Below, in pieces: positions 22,907-36,450 of a stretch of 64,000 bases of DNA. Within the stretch, counting starts at the first letter, position 1. Each line of letters opens with the position of its first letter. The stretch comes from Theobroma cacao (Eukaryota > Streptophyta > Magnoliopsida > Malvales > Malvaceae). Where the stretch lies: NCBI RefSeq assembly GCF_000208745.1, contig NC_030851.1, positions 30,418,217 through 30,482,216 on the forward strand, in the 5' to 3' direction. The notes beneath the pieces are model-generated. The model worked only from the letters and a program-made list of their open reading frames with translations, was not told the DNA's origin and did not search any database. The translations under genes and the position numbers were made by a program.

Positions 22907-23123
22907 AACGTGTAACATTTTTATTTAACAGGGCTTGTAACACATTGGGAACATGACGTGTAACAATTTTTGAACTTGTGTGTAACATTTTTGAACATGG
23001 TGTGTAACATTTTTTGAACTTGCGTGTAACATTTTTGAACATGGCGTGAAGCATTTTTTCAACATACGTGTAACATTTTTTAAACATGGCGTGTAACATT
23101 TTTTGAAAATGGCGTGTAACAAC
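22907..23123 (+). repeat. MULE minisatellite array 1, ~24-bp units
   Basis: About nine units of the form CGTGTAACATTTTTGAACATGG, with the T-run varying by one or two bases. The core CGTGTAACA recurs, in altered form, in the other three arrays of this element. ORFs read through it, such as strings of Cys-Tyr-Thr, are artefacts of the repeat. Confidence 0.9.
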
Positions 23124-23194
23124 ATGAGTGACAAATTTTAGAATATGGCATGCAATGTGTAAAATGATTGACATATTTTTTGTTTTCAAAATTT

Positions 23195-25990
23195 CAATGG
23201 AGTTCCAATTGTGCGACTTGTGATAAGACATGGTGGTCAGTGGGTTGATGGCATTTACAAGGGTGGTGAGTCATGAATATATGGAGTTAGGAGTGATTTG
23301 TCATTTACGGGCTTGATGAAGCTGATTAATGATGTTGTTAGGGTAAACTCAGAAATTGATGAGATTCAGTTACATGTATTGATCAGTATAACCAGAGAGC
23401 TATCACGCCTAATTATCAAAAATGATGAGGATGTTGCATTAATTTTGCTAGAATAGAGGAATGGCTGTGTATGTCAGCATTAAGGGATACCAAACAAATG
23501 TCATGTCACACGAAGAAGCTGAACATGGTAATCAGCTAAATCAAAACGAGATTTACAATGCTTCAAATATATCACAGCATTCAATTTGTAACCCACAATA
23601 ATGGAAATTGACATATGCACAAGTGTTTGTGCAGCTTGGTAGACACACGACATTCACAGAACAGTTGGCTAAACAATTTTGATCAAGATGTGCATCAAAC
23701 CAATTACTTGCTTCTGTCCAACAAATGCAACGATCTAGTGAAACTATAGAGGGTGTAATGCCATTTCAAATAAGAATACAAAACTTGAGGACAACACTGC
23801 GACGTTGGAGGGTGACATTGCGACACTCAAGGATAATACTGCATCTGATGAGGGAAATAAGGATTTGTTCCCTGCTGTTGAAGATAAATTTGATGACAAT
23901 TCAGATGATGGGCCTGATGAATGGCATGATGACAGTTCAGACGATGACTGGCTTTATGACAGTGACATTCCAATTTGCAATAATGTTTAAGGCGAAATGG
24001 AACTTGTTGGAGGTGTTGACGTAAGAGATGTTCAATGTGATGACCCCATATACAATAATCCTATCGCTGGTGAAAACGGGATTCATTCCCCTGATACATT
24101 GCTCAATAACAATTATCAAGAAATGGGAAACACAGGGATATCTCGTACGTGGCTAATTTCAGGTGCAGAAAGGTTCTCCTTCCAAACAATTAACACTGAG
24201 GAATCGACATGTGTCGATGATCGCTAATACAGAGGAAGAATGTTTTTCTCGAAGGTCGACTTGAAACAAGCTTTGAACATGTTGGCTCTAAAAGAGCAGT
24301 TTGGGATAAGAGTAAAAAGGTCATGTAAAGGTTGCTATGAGGTTGGTTGCAAGGACAAGGTATGAAAGTTCGGTGTGTGTGCAACGAAGTTACCTAAAGA
24401 AGAATATTAGCAAGTTCGGACATTGCACAAAGTACACCTGTACTGTCGATGGTTTACAAGGGCAATTTCCAATCACGAGTGTGAAGATAATTGATGAACT
24501 TATGTCATACAAGCTTCAGGCTAATGGTGTAGCATTGAAACTTAAGGACATAATTGGTGAGATGAGGGTTCAATAGGAATTAGAATGCTTGTATGGTAAG
24601 GCCTGGCAAGCGAAAAAGTATGCAAAGAGGCTTGTTTTTGGTCTCTCTAAGGAGTCATTCAACTACTACCCTTGTATTTTTATATGTTGGAACAAGAAAC
24701 CCCGGCACAGTCACTGCAATTGCTACTGATGAGGCACAAAGATTCAAATATTGTTTCTAGTCATACGGGGCTTGTATTTAGGGGTTTAGGGATGTAATGC
24801 GTCCTACGGTTGCAATTGATGCTACACATCTAAAAGGCAAGTTTAAAAGTGTTCTGTTTGTCGCTGTATGAAAAGATGCAAACGAGTGCGTATATCCAAT
24901 TATGTTTAGCATCGACCATGTTGAGGACAAAGACTCATGGATGTGATTTCTTAGCAAGCTGCATGATGCGGTTGGTTGTCCTGAAAATAATATGTTCATT
25001 TCTTATCAGCATCTCAGCATTAAGAAAACAATCCAAAATGCATATCCAGAAGCGCATCACAATTTACGCGGTTACCACTTTTAGAAAAACTTTAAAAGTT
25101 CGAGTGTGATGACGTTTCAATGATTTTCACCCTTGCTCTAGATTACTATCAGGTTTTCGATTTCAACAGACATATGAACCAGCTTAAGCAGATTCACGTC
25201 GAAGCCCACGCTAAACTTATGAGAATAGGCCCTGAGAGATGGACATGTGCACGTTTACTGGCAAGGCGATACCAACTCATGACATCCAACATTGCGGAAT
25301 GTGTTAACTCATGCTTGAAGCATGCAAGACAAATGCCAATAACTGTTTTGACTGAGTTCATTAGAGACATATTCCAACGTTGGTTCCATGACCAGTACGA
25401 GGGGGCCGTCAAGGTGACCACGCCTTTCAGCCCTTAGGTTACCAGCCAGTCGAGCAAACAGTTCAATAATGCACATCGCTTTGTAGTTAAACCTATCAAT
25501 CGAGTGGAGTTCGAAGTTAAAGACGAGAAGATGGATAGACTTGTAAACCTTTCCAAGAAGACGTATTCATGTTGTGAGTTTCAAATAGATTTACTACCAT
25601 GCAGCCATGCCATTGCAGAAATAAGGTCAAAATATCTTTATTTCTTATTTGAACCCTAATTGACATAGCATTTACAATATGCTTGAACACTGAGTTCATT
25701 GTATTTTTTAGTAAATGCAAACGTGAAGCCGTTGAATTCTATGTTGACTATTGTAAGACAACCGTTTTGATGAAAGGTTATGTGGGGTCTATTCGCCCGG
25801 TAAGGTATCCTAGTGAGTGGGACATCCCCCCTCATGTGAAACAAATTGTCGTCTTTCCACCACCTTGGCAAGGCCAAGAGGGAAGACTTAGGAGGATAAA
25901 GATTCCATTGGTTGGTAAAAGTAGTCGAGCACGAAGATGTTCACAATGCAATAGGTACGAGCATAACAGATAGAATTGCCCATCCCTATT
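23195..25990 (+). pseudogene. MULE transposase A (MuDR type), degenerate
   Basis: The N-terminus resembles GVPIVRLVIRHGGQWVDG (about 23200). An acidic linker with DDNSDDGPDEWHDDSSDDD follows, then the Mutator DNA-binding domain (KVDLKQALNMLALKEQFG, near 24255-24320). The DDE domain has AIDATHLKGKF (about 24810) as first Asp. The second, normally in FISDQH, reads FISYQH with Tyr at 25004-25006. The SWIM finger LLPCSHAIAE is near 25600, followed by an apparent intron 25626-25711 (GT...AG restores ISKC). The C-terminal knuckle is CSQCNRYEHNR. Stops and shifts throughout make this copy inactive. Confidence 0.85.
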
Positions 25991-25999
25991 TGTAGTTTT

Positions 26000-27405
26000 G
26001 TCCACAAATCCAGCACCATCTCCAAGTCAATTGGTGCCTCCACCAGTGCGACGACCGAAAGCATGTTCAAGTTATAGACAAACCGATCACACATGCAACA
26101 ATTGTCCATTACGAAAGACATGTCTAAAAACTTAGGGTGTGTTGTGGATGAAGACAGCTAATTTTATTAATTTCCTCTAATTTTTAAGGGTTTCAAAGTT
26201 AATAATTTAAATTTAAATTTAATAGAATTTGATTGTGGTATTAGGGTTTAAATAAAATCAATTTAAACGTAAATGTAAATAAAAGGTAAATTCTGTAAGA
26301 GTTGAATAATTTTAAACGAATGTGTATTTGTAAATTGTGAAGGTTGTAACTAAATGGTCAAAAGACTTGAGCAGTCCTTGTACTCGCCCATTTCGTTCAA
26401 TTTAGTCCTCTAACTTAAACCAAAGCAATTTAGTTTCTTGATTTTGGGAATTTCTCTAATTTAGTCCTTCCCCCCAACAGCGAACGTGGACGTGGTGCTA
26501 ACTAGGCAAACTAGGTGATGTGCAACATATGTGTAACTGGTTGAATGATGTGAAGATGCCATGTCATTACATATGATGATATGGCAGTGCCACGTCACCT
26601 GAGGTTATGGTGTGGCAATGACACGTCATATTATCAGATTGGGTATGATAGCGGTACAAGGGCTAATGTGAATAAAATTTCAATGTATAAGGATGAAAAT
26701 AAAAGAAAAAATATATTATGCTAATTTTATAAAAGAAATGCCACGTGGTAGTTTGGATCAAATGGTGTGGGGGTGAGATTTGGCTTTTAGTATCCATTTC
26801 TCCTTAATCATGATAATTATCCCTAAGCAGTGGCTAAACCCTCAACCAACCGCTATCCATGCCGAAGCCGTTAACCTAAGAAATTTCGACAAGCTGAATC
26901 GAGAGAGAGCAAAAAACTGAGAGTGAAACCCAGCGTACGTAATAAACTAAACAAAGATTAAAACATAGGCTAAAAACTAAATTGAGAGTGAAAAATTGAG
27001 AAACTTTGAAATCGAAAACCCACTTAAAAGCTTGAAACCCAACCTAAAATAGACAAACCTTGAATTTAGGGACACTTGAAAGCTGAAATCGAGAAAGCTG
27101 ATGGGTGAAAGCTCAAGAGAAGGAAGAAAATCGAGAAAAGGAAGGGGAAAGGAAAAGGAAAAGGAACAGGCTACTGGTCTAGAAAAGTGCAGTACGGAAT
27201 CATTAAGTTAATGATGAATAGTATTAGGTTATGTTTTTAATGTTTATTGATATAGGGTTTTGTGGTTTCATTTTTTATTGTTGTAGATGTATTTGTTTAT
27301 ACTATTAGGGTTTGGTTTTTAATGTATGTTGATTTGGCTTTGTTTTTTAAATTTGTTATTATTGTTGACGTGTTAGATAATACAAATAAAATATAGGCAA
27401 AAAGT
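26000..27405. other. MULE spacer with an internal inverted-repeat arm
   Basis: AT-rich, no ORF. The part 26653-26705 (ATTTCAATGTATAAGGATGA) is an inverted match to 31612-31665, across transposase B. Several TTTAGTCC words lie at 26395-26475. GA-rich DNA at 27110-27170 resembles a 5' UTR for transposase B. Confidence 0.5.
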
Positions 27406-27409
27406 AATG

Positions 27410-30400
27410 CACCAAGATTCTCCTTGATTCAGTTTCCAACTTTGGCAGATTATATGACTTCATGTGGGTCCTTTATGGTGGTTAGGGCACATAAAGAGGA
27501 GTATGATGTTGGGAATAAATTATCCATTTTTGACACATGGTTGACAGCAATATCTCAAAGTGTGTATTAAACATTTTAATATGACCCTCAAAACATACTA
27601 GTAAATGAAATTGACATGTGAGGATGTGATTGGAACAAAATTGATTGGATTTAGTATTTGTTTAGATCTGTTGACCTGTAACTTTTAATTGGCCATGACT
27701 AAGTCTATATATTGTTGAGCTGTAATATATTCCTATGTCTATTATTTTGATTAATGTTTGTTGATTGGCTTTTCAAATTTATCACACAGATAACAATCGC
27801 TTTCAATTATGCTTTCATCATGGGGGGATCTTAGTTCATGAACCCAAGTTTGCATATAAGAGCGGGAAAAGGAAGATGGTTGATATACCGAATATTGATA
27901 CCATCTGTTATTGGACTCTATTACAGACGGTAAAGGCTTTAAAATATGATATAGAATTGATTAAAGGCTTATATTTTAAAGATAGGAATAGTTTGAGAGC
28001 AATTTTAGATGATCAAAGTGTGAATAGTTTGTGCGGATTACTTAAGGAAAAGGGTATTCTTGTTGTTTATGTTGAGCATGGGAAGAATACTAACATGGTA
28101 CTTAATGCTTGAAGCACTCAATGAGGATGTGCAGTTTTTATCATCAGATAATGAAGTTGGAGATGAAGAATGTTTAAATGAAGATGAAGAAGGTTTAAAT
28201 GAAGATTATTTTAAGACAATATGGTTAAGTGATTAAGAGGATTATGAGTTGGCAATGGCTAGGGAGAAAATTAGAGAATTTAATGAAAACAGAGATAGGT
28301 TGCTGGCTGTTGCATAAGAGGAATTAGATGAGGAAGGGCCATCTAAATCAACAGCTGTAGGTCCATCAAAAAGTACTGGACTCTAATTTAAAGCTGCTGG
28401 TGGCTCATCTGAAGCTACTGGAGGCCCATTTAAAGTTGTTGGAGGCCCATTTGAAGGTGCTAGAGGCTAATTCAAATATGCTAACGGCCCATCCAAACTT
28501 GCTGAAGGCTAATTTAAAGCTACTGGTAGCTCATCTAAAGCTGCTAGAGGCCCATCTGAAGCGACTAGAAATGATGGAGGCCCGACTGTTGGACCATCAA
28601 CGGTAAAAGATCATAGTGACTATATTGACTCTAGTGACCCAGGGAGTTACATTTCCATAAGCTCTGGGTTTGAAGCTGATATGGCATAAAGAATCAGGTA
28701 GAGTGGACCGTTTTGTACCTCGAATCAATTGATATCAAACTTCTTTGTGGGTCAATCTTTCAAGGATCCGGGACATTTCAAAGTTGTTTTTTTTTAGTAT
28801 AGCATGGCCAAATGGTTTTCTTTCATTTTCAAAAAAATGACAAGGTCAGAGTTAGAGCTAAATGTGCTGGAATTGGATATGAGTGGGAGATCCTAGCTTC
28901 AAAGCATGAGAATGATAACTCCTTTAGAGTGAAAACCTATCTCAAAACACACAATTGTATGCCTATAATTAAGAACAAGAGAGTGACAACAAGGGTTGGC
29001 TAGTAAGTTGAAAGATGATATTATCAAGATGCCATTCCTAAAGGCAAGACAAATCATAGTGTTGGCTAGAAAACAGTTAGGTGTGGCAATTAGTCTGACA
29101 ATGGCTAGAAGAGTCAAGTTATCAGTGATAAAGGAAATACGAGATAATTATGTAGACGAGTTCAACAGATTAAGACAGTATGCTAGTGAGCTTTTAGAGA
29201 GAAATTAGGGGTCATCAATTAAAACAGAGGTGGATAGGTCTGCACCAGATGAGGTAGCAGTTTTTCATCGAATGCATATCTGCTTTGGGGCATTGAAGAA
29301 TAATTTTTTAAAAGGTTGCATATAATTTTTTAAAAGGTTGCATATGTATATTTGGATTGGATAGTTGTTTCTTGAAGGGGTTAGTGAAAGGATAGCTTTT
29401 GGTTGCTATGGGCCGAGATGGGAACAACCAAATGTTCCCTCTTGCATGGGTAATGATTAGTGGTGTTGAGAATAAAGACCGTTGGAAATGGTTTTTGGAG
29501 CTCTTATGTGCTGATTTGGGCATAGAAGATGGAATGGGATGGACCATCATCAACAACATGCAACAGGCATTTTTTTTAAATAAAATAGTAAATAAGACTA
29601 TTAAATGTTATGTACTGTATGTATGTTGTGTATCTTTTGTATGAATTTAATGTTTAGCTTTTATATTGAAATAAATAAACATATGCTGTAAATTATCTCA
29701 TCATTCTTTTCCACGATGAAGATCATAAATTTTAGCTCCTAAACTCATGCACAGGTTGCCATCTGTGCATGAACTTTCAGAACAGTATGCTGATTGTTGA
29801 CAATAAATCTTTAATGTATATCTTCTCATTATTTACCATATTTATTTTGTTGTTTTAGAGTCTTTTTAGTGCTATCAGTGAGCTTATTCCCTTCGTTAAA
29901 CAACGAATGTGTGCACGACACATCTACTCGAGGTGGAGGAAGAAGTTCAGAGATGAAAACTTAAAGTTCCAATTTTGGTGCTGTGCTAGATCCCAAAACC
30001 AGCCAGAGTTTAAGAAGCAAATGGAACTTCTATGTGCCATGGATGAGGTTGCATAGAATCACTTGATTGAGAACTGGGATGCCGTGCATTGGTGTTAAGC
30101 ATTCTTCTCCGATTTCTCCAAATGCGATGTTGTTAAGAATAATATGTGTGAGACCTTTAATGGAGTAATTATAAGAGCAAGATACAAAACAGTCATCAAC
30201 ATGCTTGAGAATATTACACTTTATGTCATGAGGTAATTGGTTCAAAACAGAGAATATGGCATGAAGTGGACTACTAAGTATGGCCCTCGTATACTCACAA
30301 AATTAGAAAAGTCTATGGGGCTAGCAATAAAATGGGAAGTGGATTCAAATGGGGCCTCTTTGTATGAAGTATTCTAAGACAATCCTCAAAAACTGGTAAG

Positions 30401-31089
30401 GGAGAGTTACACGGCCTCTTTGCAGCATGGGACATGTAGTTACCTAGCTTGGGACATCAATAGAGTGCCATGCCAGCATGCCATTAACGTTATCTATTAT
30501 GAGGGAGAGGACCCTACAAAGTATTTAGTAGATTATTTTAAAAAGACTAAAAACCTCAAGGCTTATGAACAAGTGCTCTGTCCTATTAGAGGCCCAATGT
30601 TCTGTCCTAAAGGAAATGTCGAGGTTGTCTTACCTCCATATGTAAAGAGATCTGTTGGACGACCGAAAAAAAAGAGGAGAAAAAAAGAAGGTGAAGGGCC
30701 AAAGAAAAAGATGTCAAGGGTGGGAAGGATAATGAAATGCTTGATTTGCCATCAAGAAGGACACAATAGGTCAAATTGTCCAATGTGACATGTAAGTGTT
30801 ATGTATTATGCATCTTGTTGCTTCATTTAGTTATTATTTAGATCACTAGTTATTGACTTTTTAAAATTTTTATGTATAGGGTCAAACAAGCACAAAAAAA
30901 AGTCAAAGTCATAAGAGGAAATCTGAAGCTGCTAATAGAGCAAGTGAAGTTGTTGCTGCTGCACCAAGTGAAACTGCTACTGGTGCACTAAGTGAAGTTG
31001 TTGCTAGTGCAAGTGCACTTCAGACTACTACAAGTGAAGGTGCTGCTACGTCCACTGCATCAAAGGTTGTCAAGAAGAGGAAAAAATGA
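27410..31089 (+). pseudogene. MULE transposase B (PB1-like, MuDR DDE, SWIM), nearly complete
   Basis: A second, different Mutator transposase. The PB1-like domain is at 27790-28110 (FQLCFHHGGILVHEPKFAY, VVYVEHG). The repeat-rich linker is followed by the DNA-binding domain (VGQSFKDPGHFKVV, 28745-29005). LDSCFLKG at about 29357 carries the first DDE Asp, then LLVAMGRDGNNQMFPLAW. The second Asp block, normally ISDQQ, reads INNMQQ. A probable intron runs about 29572-29858. The SWIM finger is CSYLAWDINRVPCQHAI and the knuckle CLICHQEGHNRSNC, then a last exon ending at TGA 31087. Fewer breaks than transposase A, but in-frame stops remain. Confidence 0.85.
28391..28573 (+). repeat. 21-bp minisatellite inside transposase B
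   Basis: About eight 21-bp units in the linker between the PB1-like and DNA-binding domains. In the gene frame they encode heptads like GGPSEAT/GGPFKVV. In the +1 frame they read as LLEAHLK heptads. Since 21 is a multiple of three, unit changes keep the frame. Confidence 0.8.
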
Positions 31090-31705
31090 GGGCAAATACT
31101 AAATGAGGGCTACAAGAGAAGGTGCTGTTTATGGGAGTGATTTCCTTTCTTTTAGGGTACAGCAGATCGTTTTGATAAAGTTTTTTCTTATTTGTACTAT
31201 AACTTAAGCTTCAAAATGTTGGAAAGATTGGATGGTTGATGTTGCACAATGGTTCCTATTGGTTTTCATTTTGTTAATGTTCACATTTTCTTAAGGTTGA
31301 GTTACAGGTATTTTTTTAGTCTACATCAATTATGTATAATTTATGGTGTACAGGGTTGTTGGTTGTTTTCTAAAGGGCCATGTCATTGATTTTTATTTTT
31401 TAGGGGTGATTGTGACTGGCATGGTGTTTTTCTTGTTAAAAGTCTAACCATTAAGATTTTTACCTTTAAAGAAATAATTATTTATTTCTCAAACTAACAT
31501 TGAAAGAAATGGTCATAAGCTAATATATGGCTCAACTGACTTTTGTTTTTAGTCTAATATATTTATTATTGAAATGATAGAAACAAGAAAAGACACTTAA
31601 TAATCTAAAAACTCGGTTAGTTATATTTTCATCCTCATACATTGAAATTTATTTCAAGTTAGTCTCTGGATTGTGTAATTTTCTCCACTTTAGTCTCTTT
31701 TTTCG

Positions 31706-32240
31706 TGACACGCTGAGTGGTAGCAGATTTATGGGGCGACACGTTGAGTGGAAGCAAATTTATGACGTGACACATTGACTTGTTGCATATTGATGGCGTG
31801 ACACGTTGAGTGATAGCAGATTCATGGGGTGACACGCTGAGTGGAAGCAGATTGATGGCGTGACACGCTGAGTGATAGCAGATTGATGGCATGACACGCT
31901 GAGTGTTAGCAGATTTATGGGGTGACACGCTAAGTGGTAGCAGATTGATGGCGTGACACGTTAAGTGGTAGCAGATTTATGGGGTGACACACTGAGTGGT
32001 AATAGATTTATGGCGTCACACATTGAGTGGTAGCAGATTGATGGCGTGACACGCTAAGTGGTAACAGATTTATGGGGTGACATGCTAAGTGATAGCAAAT
32101 TAATGGCATGACACACTGAGTGGTAGTAGATTTATGGGGTGACACGCTGAGTGGTAGCAGATTTATGGCATGACATGCTGACTTGTTGCAGTATTGAGGG
32201 GTGACACGCCATGCTCCAACAGGGTGACACGCCACATGGT
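31706..32240 (+). repeat. MULE minisatellite array 2, 31-bp units
   Basis: About 17 units close to GTGACACGCTGAGTGGTAGC plus AGATTTATGGG, period 31 bp, well conserved. Each unit carries GTGACACGC, a variant of the core in the other arrays. It sits between transposase B and the 3' end of the Ulp1 gene. Confidence 0.95.
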
Positions 32241-33513
32241 TGCAATATTAATTTAAATTTGCATCAGCCTTGGAGATTTATAAGCACTGTGTTTAAATTG
32301 AAAAATTAATGTATAAAATGTATGAATATTAAAATTAATAAAATTAATTGTATCTACAAAAAAATGTACATACAACTCCGGATATGTTCAGCGTTCGCTC
32401 TCACAACTATTAGAAAAAATTTCTAGAGCGTATTGGCAACACATATTAGTAATCATATTCTGCTTAACTCTGATCGGTTCTGCTTGCAAAAGATCATCAA
32501 TGTACCCTATGGTGAACATACCGTAGCTGACATTATCATTCTAATGATGCACTTTAGCTTTTGGCAAATGAATTCCAATGGCATCAACATCAAATCTCGT
32601 GTCTTTCTATGTGTTTTGTTGAAATAACTGGCTTGGTGGTAAATGATTGGCATCATTGTTGTAAGGGGTGTCATCTGAGCCGTACGCACTCCGTTATCCT
32701 TAGCATCCGAAGTTCTTACGGAGTCCACCACTTTGATCGTCCACCTCACCAAGTCGAACTTCGCAACCACCCAATGCTTACCCACATTGCAAGGCATGAG
32801 GATGAAATCGACATCTTCCCATTTTTTGTTGTATGTCGGCCTCTCACCCTCCACGTACCCCCGTAACTCATTTAGAATTTCCATAGTGGGCCGGCCATTT
32901 TTAGTTGGAAATGTGGTGTATAACATATGGATGGTGTCTTGTGAAACATGCATACATTAGCTTACACTTAATGCATTCAAAAACTTTAGTATTTTCATAA
33001 TTGAAAAATTTGCAAGTAAACTTGTGAAGAATATCATATCAACCACGCATGCACGAGTGTTGTACAACTTTGACTTCAACCCTGTCATCCGCTTACACAA
33101 TACACTGAGGCATGCGTCTATTTGTTCACTTGTCATTTCCTCTTTGGGATCCTCTAATGTTGCGAAAAAGTCAGCCCCTTGATCCCCTAAGATCTCGATG
33201 TTATGCCTACATATGTAACGGAATGAATTTCAAAAGCCTTGTTGGATTAATGTTTCATTAAAAAACAATATTTGCAATGTTATTTAGGAGCTTACCTCGC
33301 ACACTCGTCTTTCTTGAAAGCTTCGTACGCTTCCACCATTGAGTCCTTCAGATCTCAGAGGCTCAATGACAGGTCAACGTACAGGCTTGCCATGTATTTT
33401 CTGGCCATTTTGACCTGTTCTCGCTTAGTTGGGTCTGAAATTAGTGCTGCACGATGATGGACATCAAACGACTTAGGTGACAACAATCGTGACTCGTTGG
33501 CTTCAGGAATGCT

Positions 33514-33690
33514 TTAAGGAAAATGGTCCCCTTCAGCCTGAAGTAATGCAAGGTTCCCATCCTCTCTTGCTGCTGCCCCGACTACTGCATTGGCCTGAGG
33601 AAGATGGTCCTCTTCATCCTGAAGTGATGCCAGGTTCCTATCCTCTCCTACTACTGCCTCGACTAATGCATTAGCATGAGGAAGATGGTC
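33514..33690 (-). repeat. Coding repeat in the Ulp1 gene linker
   Basis: Tandem ~72-bp units encode variants of LASLQDEEDHLPQANAVV, an acidic linker between DUF1985 and protease. Two to three copies, the rest degenerate. Confidence 0.7.
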
Positions 33691-36074
33691 TCCTTCAGCC
33701 ATGACTGAGTGAAGGTCCCTCTCCCCTCTCTCAGATGCATCGATAATCGAGTCAACCACAAGAACATAGTCTCCTTCAGCATCATCTGATTGGAGGGTCA
33801 CATCCCCTGCCACAGCATCATCGAGAACGTCATCGATATGAGTTACATTCTCTCCGTTAGGACCAACAACGTGATGGTGAATGTGAACCCAGGTTCATCA
33901 TGCTGCCCATCATCGGCATCATCGTGGTCTTCACCATCATAGTGAGATGAAGGACTACCCTACAGAACGAGACAAATGAGAAAATCCGTTAGCTTATAAA
34001 ATACCACAAACCATAAATTGAGAACAAAAATAAGACTACATCTGCTAAACATAAACGACCAATATATGAGCGAAGATATAATAACATACTTATGATTTCA
34101 GGTCATCTAGAATCTAACCAATGATACAGTCCTCAAATTTTTGCATTGCGAGAGTCAATGACTGAATTGAAGCCTTCAGCTCTAACATGTCTTTTTTATG
34201 CTGGTGCAGCTAACGCTTCATGGCTACTCTATCATTAACTCTTGTTGAATGGGTCAGCTGCAATAACATATATTACTATGTTATTTAATAGTCATATATG
34301 GAATTGTTGAACATTAACCGTTAGAACTTTAATATACTTATCGGTGGCTCGTTAGCACTGTGCTGTTGAGTAGGATCGATCGGTGGTTGAGGAGCTGTCG
34401 TCTCTTCCCTCAACAACAATAACAGAAATTACTGTGTTACTCAATAAACATATGTGAAAATGTTGAACATAAATCGTTAGAACCGATCTTACAGACAGCT
34501 CGTTAGCACTGCGTGTTTGAAGAGGACCTCTAGGTGGTTGAGAAGTTATCATCGTATGATCCAACTGTAAACACAAATATGTTATTCAATAATCACTTAT
34601 GGAATTATTGAACACAAACCATTAGACCTTAGTTATCGGCTGTTCACTGCCATTGCCATGGTCGTTCTCATCCTCCATCAACTCAGCGCCTAATAGCTCA
34701 TCGTCTCCAATAGCAGTGGTGTGCCTCTGCTTCATGGCACCAACAGCTCTTTTATCCTTCAAGTTTCTCCTCTTTTCCCTCGCACCTAAACCCCAGTCCA
34801 CTTGATCCTCCATGTGCCCTATTAGCACGTACTAGTGGCCCTCAGATAAGGGGATATCGATGTCCACAAAATACTCCTGTCTGGCCTCGTATGGGGTGGG
34901 ATCCAAGGTCTCAAATGCCCACAATTGTAAAATAGGTATTGTGATTAAATTTTAGGAAAAATTATTATACAAATTTATAGCACAAATTTGTAGCTGTTCA
35001 CTCACTTGTTCAAATGACTCCAACTTCTCAACTGCCTTGTAGAAGTCTTTTGACTTCTAATTGCATGCCCATTTGCACATACGTGGGTAGACGTTGTCTT
35101 TCAGAACAAAAGGGGTAACTATTTTTTTGAATGCCAGAATTGCCTCCATTACCCAGAACTGTAAGTCAAATGTAACCATTATTAGACTATAAATGATAAA
35201 CGAGTGCAACCTTAAATTATTATGTCAAAAGGAAACTGAAAAATGTTACGTGACAATACCTATATCACCCATATGAATCCATAAATGTTGTAGCGTAAAC
35301 GATTATCCTTCTGCAAGTTTGAGGCAGGCACTTCAAACCTCTTCAATAGGTAATCCTTGGTCAACCTCCAAACATAGTGACCCCGAGGAAGACATTCCAA
35401 GCATCGATGTCCTCCACCAATGACAAGAGCTAAGGCGTCACTCGTCTACTGTAGTCTTGACCAAATAAAATGTTATTCGCTATCAAGATGAGTGCCATCT
35501 TGGTCATGTCTCCTACTCGCTAAAAGCTACCTCTGTGGAACGTATCAAACAACGCCTACAGCTTAACACTCTGCTGCCCGTTTTAGTATCTCGCATGAAT
35601 TTCGTCGGGAACAACCTCGTACGGTCTTGTGAACACATCAAGCATTCGACCAAACTTCAGTTAAGTGATAAGGCAGAACTCTTACTTTGATATACACGCC
35701 TTGCTCTTGCCAATGGCAAACCATAGCTCATGGTCCATTAACTCTTTCTCAGTGATTTGACGAATCATGATGTTATGCAGGAGACCAGTGCAAAAGTAGC
35801 CTTCTGGATATACATCCAGTAGCATTCCAAAGCACGTACGCTGGACTGCATCGTACTCTCCTTTCTCTTGAAGAGTCTTGTTAATGTAATCCAGTTGCGA
35901 CCACTTATAATGGGTGTTAATAAAGACATTGAACGCCCACTTCTCCCTCGGCACAAGAAGCATACTATCAAGATTCTCATATTGTCTGGACTGCATCTGC
36001 CAAACATGGCACACATGCACAAGTAACGTAACCTATAATGTGTAACAAGGTATACTGAAGAAAGAAATAAATTT

Positions 36075-36450
36075 GTTACTCACCATGCATTTCAAGTAAA
36101 ATGTTGTTACACACCATGCATATCAAGAAAAATGTTGTTAAACGCTACGCATATAAACTTAAATGTTGTTACACACCATGCATATCAAGTCAAATGTTGT
36201 TACACGTCATGCATATCAAGTCAAAAGTTGTTACACGCCAACGCTGAGCAGTGTCGTGACACGCCAACCATGGCATGTCTTGACACCCCAATCACTATAA
36301 TTACTGTCTCCTTACACAAACTAGCCTAAAATATGCAATGTGGGGACACGCCAACCATGGCGTATCATGACACACAAATCACTGTAATTATTGACTCGTT
36401 ACATGAACTACCTTAAAATAACCAATGTCGTGACACGTTAAAAACCCCAA
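36075..36450 (+). repeat. MULE minisatellite array 3, 32-bp units plus two longer units
   Basis: About five units of the form AATGTTGTTACACACCATGC plus ATATCAAGTCA (32 bp) span 36075-36240. Two ~105-bp units follow, each opening with GACACGCCAACCATGGC. The core GTTACACACCATG is the inverted relative of the CATGGCGTGTAAC core in array 1. Confidence 0.85.

Noticed and set aside
22905..23231. Two minus-strand Cys-rich ORFs
   Set aside because: They are translations of the ~24-bp array; no domain or start context.
23725..24024. Met-rich 99-codon ORF
   Set aside because: It is an out-of-frame reading of transposase A's acidic linker, whose proper frame (23805-23990) gives the expected Asp/Ser-rich protein.
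31706..32240. CRISPR-like array (regular 31-bp units)
   Set aside because: Units are contiguous with no unique spacers and the context is a plant transposon; it is a minisatellite.
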